Source of the DNA: Gemmataceae bacterium
GTDB lineage: Bacteria; Planctomycetota; Planctomycetia; Gemmatales; Gemmataceae
Assembly (NCBI GenBank): GCA_019694755.1
Contig: JAIBBI010000027.1
Location: 1 to 44,876 of the forward strand
Reading direction: 5' to 3'
DNA length: 44,876 nt
The notes beneath the pieces are model-generated. The model was not told where the DNA came from, did no database searches, and worked only from the letters and a program-made list of their open reading frames with translations. Within the stretch, counting starts at the first letter, position 1. Each line of letters opens with the position of its first letter. Made by a program: the position numbers and the translations under genes. Of this stretch, positions 32,021-39,697 are shown in pieces.

Positions 32021-32500
32021 CTATCCTCGCAGTTGAACAGTGGCCCGGAGCTGAATCTTGCGTAGCCCGATGTCGGAACACTTCCGCATGACGCGGTAGA
32101 CGCTGGAGTATTCGGCCGCGCGATCGGCCCGGATGATGACGAGCGTCTCGACCGGGGCCTGCGCCGGGTCCGCGCCGGCTTTGCGGGCGGCCTCGCCGGC
32201 TCGCCTTTTAGCGTCGTCGTAAACTCCTTGCAGATACACGGCCACTTCGTCGTCGTTGGTCAGTGGGTGATTCCGGCCGACGGCGAGCATTTCGCCCTTG
32301 TTGTTGATGGTCAGAAACACGATGTCGGAGTCCGTGCCGGTGGTCGAGGGCTTCGCCGACTGCGCGACCGGCAGCTTGATCGTCTGGTCCACCTGCTCCA
32401 TGACGAAGTTGGCGCACATCATGAAGAACATGACGAGTTGAAGCACGAGGTCCAGCAGGGGGACCAGGTCCGGTTCTTCGTGTGCGTTGCCGCCGGCCAT
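32021..32500 (-). CDS. ExbD/TolR-family protein, first copy
   Basis: The 159-residue protein starts MAGGNAHEEPDLVPLLDLVL and has the single transmembrane helix of ExbD/TolR with a proton-carrying Asp (Asp17 in VPLLDLVLQLVMFFMM). The periplasmic domain ends in VIIRADRAAEYSSVYRVMRKCSDIGLRKIQL, the family's typical alpha/beta end. It follows the ExbB gene after 21 bp. Together the two ExbDs and ExbB would form the inner-membrane motor, moving protons to drive a TonB- or TolA-like transducer. Confidence 0.9.
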   Translation of the reverse strand: MAGGNAHEEPDLVPLLDLVLQLVMFFMMCANFVMEQVDQTIKLPVAQSAKPSTTGTDSDIVFLTINNKGEMLAVGRNHPLTNDDEVAVYLQGVYDDAKRRAGEAARKAGADPAQAPVETLVIIRADRAAEYSSVYRVMRKCSDIGLRKIQLRATVQLRG

Positions 32501-32521
32501 ATTCGGGTTCCGCCGGGGGGA

Positions 32522-33364
32522 TCAGGACTTGGCCGGGCTTGCCGCCCGCGATTCGGACGCCGGGGGCGGGGCGGGCGGCGTGCCGGTCGTCGGTGCTGTC
32601 GGCCGCTTCGAGTTGTGGTACATCTGCGTCAGCAGGTCGTCGGCCAGGTTCTCCGTGTCCATCGAGATTTTCGTGACCCGGTTGCGGAAGAACACCGTGA
32701 AGAACAATCCCGGCACCGCGAGGCCGATGCCGACCATGGTGACGACGAGCGCGTGCGAGATGCCGTCGGCCAGTCGCTGCGCCTCCACGCGGGCTCCGGG
32801 TTGGGCCAGCGCCTTGAACGACAGGATCATGCCGAACACGGTGCCGACGAGGCCGATGTACGGCCCCAGCGAACTGATCACCGCGACGTAGTTGATGAGC
32901 TGTTCCTTCTGCGAGCGGAGGCTGGCGACGGTGTTGAACGCGGCATCGCGGGCGTCTTCGAGGCCGTACTGGAGCCGGGCCATGCCGTTGGCGATCACCC
33001 GGCCGAGGAACGAATTGTCGGCCCGGGCCATGTCGAATGCTTCCTTGAACTTTCGCTGGTTCACCGTGTCGGTAAACGCCTCGACGAATCCGGGCGGGAT
33101 TGCCACCGCCATCCGCAAGTCGAGCGCGAGCATGACCACGAGCGCGACGAGGCTCATCGAGAGGAACAGAAAGATCGTGCCGAATACCCAGCCGATCGAA
33201 CGGAGAAAGTGGGAGACGAAACTCGGCTCGCCAGCGTCCGGGGGTGCTTCTGCGAGCGGCGAAGGGTCTTGTGGCTGAGCCATGGCACCCGGGACGGCCC
33301 AGAGCACCAGCAGCGTCGCCGCGAGGATCAAAAGCAATAGTCGCGTCGAGACCCGGATCCGCAT
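32522..33364 (-). CDS. ExbB/TolQ/MotA-family proton channel with N-terminal signal peptide
   Basis: The 280-residue protein starts at the ATG at 33364; a longer frame to 33514 lacks a good start. A leader (MRIRVSTRLLLLILAATLLVLWAVPGAMA) and a short Pro/Ala region precede the MotA/TolQ/ExbB domain: TM1 GWVFGTIFLFLSMSLVALVV, the cytoplasmic part DNSFLGRVIANGMARLQYG, then TM2 YIGLVGTVFGMILSFKALA and TM3 LVVTMVGIGLAVPGLFFTVFF. The GTVxGM and GIGLAVPG motifs are conserved. Extra N-terminal signal sequences are known in ExbB of several phyla. This gene begins the ExbB-ExbD-ExbD-membrane protein-TonB-like operon. Confidence 0.92.
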   Translation of the reverse strand: MRIRVSTRLLLLILAATLLVLWAVPGAMAQPQDPSPLAEAPPDAGEPSFVSHFLRSIGWVFGTIFLFLSMSLVALVVMLALDLRMAVAIPPGFVEAFTDTVNQRKFKEAFDMARADNSFLGRVIANGMARLQYGLEDARDAAFNTVASLRSQKEQLINYVAVISSLGPYIGLVGTVFGMILSFKALAQPGARVEAQRLADGISHALVVTMVGIGLAVPGLFFTVFFRNRVTKISMDTENLADDLLTQMYHNSKRPTAPTTGTPPAPPPASESRAASPAKS

Positions 33365-33541
33365 GAGACGCAATCCCTTGGCAGTAACAGTCGGGCGTGG
33401 GGCGGGCGATGTCCGCGGTGATGGGATAGCCGGGGCGACCGGGGGCGACCATGAGACGCGCCGGGTCGCCCGGGAGTTCCCGGGACGCGACCAGTCCCGA
33501 AAGATTATCCGCAAGCGGGGCGCAAGGCGAGGCGAATCGGC

Positions 33542-36500
33542 CTACCGCCCGCCGCCGTGTCGGTGGCCCGTTCCAGGGGTTGTGCCGAAGAGCGTGTGCT
33601 CCTTGTTGCCCCGCGAGTTGACGTACGCGATCAGGTCCAGGATCTCGTCGCGGCTGAGCTTGTCGAGCAGACCCTTCGGCATCAGAGACGACGGCGACTT
33701 CTCGCGGGCCTCGATGTCCGACTTGCGGATCGTGATCGGCTTGGAGCCCGCCACCGGGTTGTCCACGATCTTGAACGCGTCGGCCGTCTCTTCGACGATC
33801 AGCCCGGTCACCGTCTGCCCGGAGGCGAGTTGAATGACGTACGACTGGTATTTCTCGTTGATCCGCGCCGACGGGTCGACCATCTCGCGCCAGATGTCGA
33901 GCGGAGTCCACTTCGGGTCGATCTTCATGAGGTCGGGGCCGTACTCCTGGCCAACGCCGTCAAGCTTGTGACAGGCGACGCAGTTGGCGATGCCGAACAT
34001 CGATCGGCCGTTGGCGAACGATCTGCCATGCGTCATTGTGGCGACCGTCTCTGCCAGATCCTCGTACTTCCATTCCGTGCGCGTCCGGCGATCTTTCAGC
34101 AACGGGTCCTTCGCCGCGATACCGTGGGCGACAAGGTACGCGTCGGGGCCTGCCTGGAAAGCCTCCTGATCCGCGACGACGTACAGCGCACCGTACATCG
34201 TCCGCCAGTGGCCGGGGTACGTGCACACGTACGGGTACACGCCCGGCTCGCGCGGCGCGGTAAAGGCGAGTCGCTCGCTCCGGCCCGGCTGAATCAGCTT
34301 GCTGCTGAGGAGGACGGCCGGGAGTCGCGGCACGTAGTGGCGGGCGGCGGCATCCGCGCTCGTGGCATCCGCCTCGGCCGCGTTGCCGACGGCCTCGAGT
34401 GTGCCCGGCTGGGCGATGACGAAATTGTGCGGCATGAAGTCCGAGTTTTCGAACAGGAACTCGACCCGCTGCCCGGCCTTCAGCGTGAGCGTGTCCTTGT
34501 CGTACGACATGCGCTCGGGGAGCGTGCCGACCCGGATTACGCGAATGCCCAACTCGCCGAGTCGGGCCCGCGCTTTGCGTGCGTCGTCCGGCGGCAGCAA
34601 TGCCGCGAGCGAGTCGGCAAAGTCGAGTGCGCTCGTGGCCGCCGGGCCGGTCCGCTCACCGACCGGCGTCTCGGCAATCATCCGGGTCAGCGAATCGATT
34701 AGCGCTGGGGCGGCTTGCCGGGGCCAGTCGGCCCGCGGCAGCTTTTGCAGCGCGAGGATCGCGAAGTCGCGATCGGCCGGGTCGGAGACGAACCGCGCCA
34801 GCGCGGCAAAGGTCTCCGACTCCCGGCCACGCACGCTCGTCAGCGCGTTCATTGCCGCACGACGAATCGGGGAGTCGTTGCCGGCGATCGCTATCGCGCG
34901 CTTCGACTCGGGCGCAGGGAATGGCCCGGCGACGGCGACCGGCCGCCGCATGTCGTCGAGGATCGTGACGGTGAATCCGTCGAGTCGCCGGCCGAGCTTT
35001 CCGTCGGTCCGGTTCCAGACGACGACGGATTCCACGGGCACGGCCGAGCCGAGGTCGACTTCCCACCACGGGTCGGCGATGTTTTCCTGCGTGTGGGTCA
35101 CGCTGTTTTCGGTGTAGATGCCGGAGGTATTGCGGTCGATGGCCCGCTTGGCCTGCCCGCCGCTGGCCGTGGACTTCTGAGTCGCGCGGCCCTGCGGGGC
35201 GACGTTCGTACCGGCAGAGATGACCTCGACCTCGGCGAGCGACAGCGTCCGCTGCCGGCCCGGCAGATCGATGCGGACGAACCGCCCGATCGGAGGTGAG
35301 GAGGACTCGGTTGAAGCCGTGCCGTCGAGCATCTTGAGCACGCGCGGGTAGGCGGCGGTGCGCAAGGCCGGGTCGGGCAGCATAGGCAGCGAGGCGAGCC
35401 AATCGGTCGTGGCCCCCGGAGACTTTCGGGCCAACTCCCAAGCTGGCTCGATTGACCCGGCCGAGAGCGCGAGCGCAACAAAGGCAGCCTGCCGCGAGAT
35501 GGCCCGGCGGGCGGAGGTGGCCAGTTGCTCCCAGTCGCGCCGCAGCACTTTACTGTCGGATAACCCGGCAGCAATCCGGACCAGGTCCGCCAGCGCGGTC
35601 GGCGATTCCACGACATCGGGCCGGCCGTCGAATTGGCGGACGACTGAGATGAGGATCGATCCCTCCGTCGACTTCTGCCGGGCTGCCAGGTCGCGAAGCG
35701 CGGCCTTGCGGAGGTCCAACCCCAGCCCGGGCCGGGTAAGCAACTCGGCCAGCACTTCCATGTCGCGGGGCATCTCGAGCAGTTGATCGATCGGTGCTTC
35801 GCGGATGATGAACCGCCGGCCTGCGTCGGTCGTCAGCGCGAGCCGTTTGCCCGCCACCAGCGCCGACTTCCAGAGCGGATCGAGCACCCGGTGCGATTCG
35901 GTGATCACGAAGTCGAGATACCGGTCCGTCGGTTGCGTCTTTGCCAAAAGCAGCACTTCGACCGCCTCGGGATTCGTCAGAAAGCTTGCCGCCCGCGCCG
36001 CTTCGAGGCGGACGCGCGGGTGCCGGGCCGATGCGGCGGTCCGCAGCAGGTCGAGCGCTTCGGGGACTCGGTGCCGCTGATAGCACATCACCCGGACAGC
36101 GCCCGCCTGTGCGCGGAAGTCGGGGGAATTGAGGAGGGGCTTCAGGTCGGCGGCAGTGACCCGGTCGTGCCACTGACGGACCCAGAGCGATTCCAGCCGG
36201 TGATGCTCCACTTCGGGGTCTTTCGGGTCGAGCGATGCGGTCCAAGTGTCGAGTTCCTTCATCACGGTGTCGGAGTCGCGGGAGCCGAGTTCGCCGCGGA
36301 CGCGGTAGCGAACGCGGGCCTCGGGGTGTTTCAACAGGTCGAGCAGTTCCCGCACCGGTCGGCCGGAGATGGCGGGCGGCCGGGAGAGTGGCCGGCCCTC
36401 GTGCGACACGCGGTAGATCCGACCGTGCGTACGGTCGCGGCTGGGATCGCGGAGGTTGTGCTGCATGTGGCCGATGATCGGGTTGTGCCAGTCGCTGATG

Positions 36501-38473
36501 TAGATCGCGCCGTCCGGCCCGATCTTAATGTCGCTGGGCCGGAAGTTCGGGTCGCTCGACGACAGTACCGGCTCCTGCTCGACGCCCTGAAAGCTCGCGC
36601 CGTCGTCGTCGATTCGGTAACGAAGCACGCCTTGGAAGCCGATCACGTTGCCGACGAGCATGTGGCCCTGCCAGTCATCGGGCAGGTGCCGGCTACTGAC
36701 CACTTCTATCCCCGGGCACGGTCGCGTGCGTTGCTGATACACCTGCGGCGGGGCCGGGTGCTTCATCGGGTACGGCAGGTGACCGCTGAACAGAGCGGCA
36801 TGGTACGGCTGCGATCCCGTGCCGTCGACGACGATGTCCTGACCCCAACGGTCGAATGCATGACCGTGCGGGTTGGCAAAGCCGAAGGCGACATAGGTCT
36901 CGAACCGATAGCTCCGCGGTTCGAAACGATACACGCCGGCGTTGGCGTTGCGGAGCGGCGGGCCCCAGGGAGTCTCCACCTGCGTGTGGTGAAAGGTGCC
37001 TTCCTGCATGTAAAGTGCACCGCCCGGGTCGAGCACAAAGCTGTTGGCGGCATGGTGAGTGTCGGCCGAGTCGAGGCCGTGCAGGATGCGCTCGCGCACG
37101 TCCGCTTTGCCGTCGCCGTCGGTGTCTTTCAGGAAGATCAGGTCGGGGACGTTGGCGACGATGACTCCGCCGTTGACGAGTTCGAATCCCGTCGGGTTGT
37201 GGAGCCGGTCGGCGAAAACGGTCATTTTGTCGGCCTTGCCGTCGCCGTCGGTGTCTTCGAAGATCAGGATCTTGTCGTTGGCCGGCTCGGTGGGCAGTGC
37301 GTGTGGGTAGGTCTGCCAGACGGCGACCCAGAGCCGGCCCTGTGCGTCCCAAGTCATCTGCACGGGATTGACCAGGTACGGGAACTGTTCCTCGGATGCA
37401 AACAGATTGACCTTGAGCCCCGGGCCAACTTTCATCGCCTTGATTGATTCCTCGCCCGAGAGGAAGAGGTGCTTTCCGCCTGGGCCGTTGCCGGGCTTGT
37501 TGGTGATGACGGGGATGGGAGCGGGCACGTTGGAGTCGTCGGGCAACATCGCCTTCCGATCGGTCTCGCTCCAGGGCGACTTGTCCTTGATCCGGGCAGC
37601 CGCCCAGATCACCTTGTCGCGGTTGGCCGTTCCGACGTCGAGAATCTCCATCTCCCGCTGGGCGACCACTCGATTGGTCTGGTCGTTGACGAACTTCAGA
37701 TCGGCCCGGCCGCCGAAGATGGAGTAGCCGTCGGTCGTCCGGTAACGCTGGAACCACATGGCATTCTTCTGATTCACCAGGTCTCGCAATCGCTCGGCAC
37801 CTGTGACCGCCCGGCCGCCTGTCAGCTTTGCGGTAACGATGCGGGCGACTTCCTTCGCGCCGGCCTCGTTGAGGTGGATGCCGTTGAAAGTCAAGGGGCC
37901 GACGCCTTTGTTGGTGGCTGGTTGCTCGAGCGAAACGAAGTCCACGCCGTTGGCCCGGGCGACCTTCTCCATCGCGGCCGAGTACAGCTCAATGTTGGCG
38001 TTGATCTCCGTGCCGGCATGCAGCGACGGGATCCCCGGGTTGTGAAACCGGACGGGCGAGAACAGCACGACCCGCGGAGCAGAAGTGCCGTTGTACTTTT
38101 GCGACGCGAGGTGTTTGAGATAGTCGTCGAGTTCGGCGCGGAACTTCGGCAAGCCCGCGGGGCCGGCGAACGACTCGTTGTAACCGAAGAAGGCGAAGAC
38201 CACGTCGGCCCGGCACCGCTTCAGCCAGTCGTCCGGTGAGCCGAAGTTCGCGCTGCGGAGTCGCTTCGTGATCTCGTCGCCCGAGAAACCGAGATTGCGG
38301 ACGGTGAGGTTGTGCTCGGGAAACGCGGCGTGGAGGTGGGCTTCCATCCAGCCGTCATGCTGCATGCGTTCGGCTAGGGTGTTGCCGACGAGGCATATGT
38401 GATCGCCGGGCCGGAGTTCGACGGCACGGGCCGGGAACGCACAAAGTAGAATCAGGAGTATCGCCGTACGCAT
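33542..38473 (-). CDS. Giant multidomain SGNH / propeller / HEAT / discoidin / cupredoxin / cytochrome c protein
   Basis: The 1643-residue exported protein (signal MRTAILLILLCAFPARA) combines, in order, an SGNH-hydrolase-like domain (about 20-215), a PVC-type membrane-bound-dehydrogenase propeller (about 345-740, with DTDGDGKAD calcium loops), HEAT-type helices (about 740-1050), an F5/8-type discoidin domain (about 1060-1200), a cupredoxin (His1349, Cys1417, His1422, Met1426 in VCTYPGHWRTM) and a haem c domain (CVACH 1498-1502) with the usual C-terminal LASGQTVTGLIVEE tail. The SGNH triad looks lost: GNT (30-32) stands for GDS and NGIH (197-200) for DxxH. It is probably a periplasmic redox or carbohydrate-related enzyme; the electron donor is unknown. 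It is divergent from the HEAT gene at 38620 and stands just upstream of exbB. Confidence 0.9.
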   Translation of the reverse strand: MRTAILLILLCAFPARAVELRPGDHICLVGNTLAERMQHDGWMEAHLHAAFPEHNLTVRNLGFSGDEITKRLRSANFGSPDDWLKRCRADVVFAFFGYNESFAGPAGLPKFRAELDDYLKHLASQKYNGTSAPRVVLFSPVRFHNPGIPSLHAGTEINANIELYSAAMEKVARANGVDFVSLEQPATNKGVGPLTFNGIHLNEAGAKEVARIVTAKLTGGRAVTGAERLRDLVNQKNAMWFQRYRTTDGYSIFGGRADLKFVNDQTNRVVAQREMEILDVGTANRDKVIWAAARIKDKSPWSETDRKAMLPDDSNVPAPIPVITNKPGNGPGGKHLFLSGEESIKAMKVGPGLKVNLFASEEQFPYLVNPVQMTWDAQGRLWVAVWQTYPHALPTEPANDKILIFEDTDGDGKADKMTVFADRLHNPTGFELVNGGVIVANVPDLIFLKDTDGDGKADVRERILHGLDSADTHHAANSFVLDPGGALYMQEGTFHHTQVETPWGPPLRNANAGVYRFEPRSYRFETYVAFGFANPHGHAFDRWGQDIVVDGTGSQPYHAALFSGHLPYPMKHPAPPQVYQQRTRPCPGIEVVSSRHLPDDWQGHMLVGNVIGFQGVLRYRIDDDGASFQGVEQEPVLSSSDPNFRPSDIKIGPDGAIYISDWHNPIIGHMQHNLRDPSRDRTHGRIYRVSHEGRPLSRPPAISGRPVRELLDLLKHPEARVRYRVRGELGSRDSDTVMKELDTWTASLDPKDPEVEHHRLESLWVRQWHDRVTAADLKPLLNSPDFRAQAGAVRVMCYQRHRVPEALDLLRTAASARHPRVRLEAARAASFLTNPEAVEVLLLAKTQPTDRYLDFVITESHRVLDPLWKSALVAGKRLALTTDAGRRFIIREAPIDQLLEMPRDMEVLAELLTRPGLGLDLRKAALRDLAARQKSTEGSILISVVRQFDGRPDVVESPTALADLVRIAAGLSDSKVLRRDWEQLATSARRAISRQAAFVALALSAGSIEPAWELARKSPGATTDWLASLPMLPDPALRTAAYPRVLKMLDGTASTESSSPPIGRFVRIDLPGRQRTLSLAEVEVISAGTNVAPQGRATQKSTASGGQAKRAIDRNTSGIYTENSVTHTQENIADPWWEVDLGSAVPVESVVVWNRTDGKLGRRLDGFTVTILDDMRRPVAVAGPFPAPESKRAIAIAGNDSPIRRAAMNALTSVRGRESETFAALARFVSDPADRDFAILALQKLPRADWPRQAAPALIDSLTRMIAETPVGERTGPAATSALDFADSLAALLPPDDARKARARLGELGIRVIRVGTLPERMSYDKDTLTLKAGQRVEFLFENSDFMPHNFVIAQPGTLEAVGNAAEADATSADAAARHYVPRLPAVLLSSKLIQPGRSERLAFTAPREPGVYPYVCTYPGHWRTMYGALYVVADQEAFQAGPDAYLVAHGIAAKDPLLKDRRTRTEWKYEDLAETVATMTHGRSFANGRSMFGIANCVACHKLDGVGQEYGPDLMKIDPKWTPLDIWREMVDPSARINEKYQSYVIQLASGQTVTGLIVEETADAFKIVDNPVAGSKPITIRKSDIEAREKSPSSLMPKGLLDKLSRDEILDLIAYVNSRGNKEHTLFGTTPGTGHRHGGGR

Positions 38474-38619
38474 TGCAGTGGTTATCCGCGGCGAGGGGGC
38501 GTGTCGGGCAGGTGGGATATCCAGATCATATTCGTTCGCGCCGCCGAGTCAGCGGGGGCAAGTTTCGCCGGCCGCCGCGTCCGTATACTGACCGGACGCA
38601 ATCGAGTTGAGGAGCGACC

Positions 38620-39696
38620 ATGCGCATTTCTTTCGGGTGGGTCGTCGTTGTCGCCATCGCCGTATCGTCATCGCACGCACAGCCTCCGGCCTCGGGCCCG
38701 GTCCGACCGACGCCGACAGCTAGCCCGGAGATCGGCGGCAAGTCGCTGGACCAGTGGATCAAGGACATCGAAGACAAGGACCCGAGCGTCCGCGAGCACG
38801 CGATCAAGATGGTGGCGATGCTCGGGCCGCAGGCGCGAAAGGCCGTCCCGGCTCTGATCCGTCAGATGCGCACGCCGAACGACCTCAGCCCGATGACCAA
38901 CGCGGCCATCGCCATAGGCCTGATACTGCCCGACGACCCGAAACACCAGAAGGAGGCTGTCGCCGGGCTGATGCAACTTCTTGGCAGTTCGCAGGGGATC
39001 ATCCGGCTTCAAGCCGCGACCGCCCTCGGCAACATCGGCCCGCCGGCCCGGAATGCCGTGCCTTTGCTCGTCGGTATGACCCGCGACCAATTCTCGTGGG
39101 AGATCCGCAAGGCTGCCGCGTACGCCTTGGGCCGATGCGGTGTCGATGAGAAAAACCTCCCGGATATCAAAGCGCTCACCGCCCTGGCCGATGCCGTAGA
39201 CGACCTAAGCAAGGAAGTCCGGGTCGAATCGCTGCAGGGGCTGATCAACCTCGGCTCACCCGTCACGCCGGCCGACCAGCAGGCGCTCAAGGTCGTACTC
39301 GAAAAGCGGGTGCGGTCCGACCGGGACAAGTATGTCGGCATCTGGGTCCGGGTGGCCCTGATGCGGCTCGATCCCAACCTGATCAATGATCAGAACCTGA
39401 CCTACATTGCCAAGCACCTCAAGCAATCCGATCCGCCAGGCATCAATGCCGATTCTGCTCGCGCGTTGGGCGCGATGGGCAGCACGGCCCGTAGTAAGGT
39501 TCCGGATCTGATCGACGCGCTGAAGTCCAGTGACACGTCGCTTGTTTCATGGGCCGCCTGGGCGCTCGGGCAGATGGGCGGTGAGGCGAAGTCGGCCGTC
39601 CCCGCGCTGACCTCGCTTCTGGAGAGCGCGGACACTGCCGTGAAGACCTCGGCGTCCGAGGCGATCAAAAACATCAACAACCCGAAGAAGCCGTAG
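38620..39696 (+). CDS. Exported HEAT-repeat protein
   Basis: The 358-residue product has a signal peptide (MRISFGWVVVVAIAVSSSHAQ) and six or more HEAT/PBS-lyase-type repeats, for example DPSVREHAIKMVAMLGPQARKAVPALI, GIIRLQAATALGNIGPPARNAVPLL and SLVSWAAWALGQMGGEAKSAVPAL. GAGGAG precedes the ATG. Such repeats make a curved solenoid that binds proteins. The gene is alone on the plus strand between two minus-strand genes and ends one base before the stop of the RCK gene, a convergent pair without intergenic space. Its role is unknown. Confidence 0.88.
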   Translation: MRISFGWVVVVAIAVSSSHAQPPASGPVRPTPTASPEIGGKSLDQWIKDIEDKDPSVREHAIKMVAMLGPQARKAVPALIRQMRTPNDLSPMTNAAIAIGLILPDDPKHQKEAVAGLMQLLGSSQGIIRLQAATALGNIGPPARNAVPLLVGMTRDQFSWEIRKAAAYALGRCGVDEKNLPDIKALTALADAVDDLSKEVRVESLQGLINLGSPVTPADQQALKVVLEKRVRSDRDKYVGIWVRVALMRLDPNLINDQNLTYIAKHLKQSDPPGINADSARALGAMGSTARSKVPDLIDALKSSDTSLVSWAAWALGQMGGEAKSAVPALTSLLESADTAVKTSASEAIKNINNPKKP

Positions 39697-39697
39697 G

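Noticed and set aside
32208-33911. 567-residue minus-strand frame across exbB and the region upstream
   Set aside because: It is out of phase with ExbB and ExbD, which have clear family motifs.
35783-37447. 554-residue plus-strand frame inside the giant gene
   Set aside because: Antisense to propeller and HEAT domains of the 1643-residue protein; no motifs.
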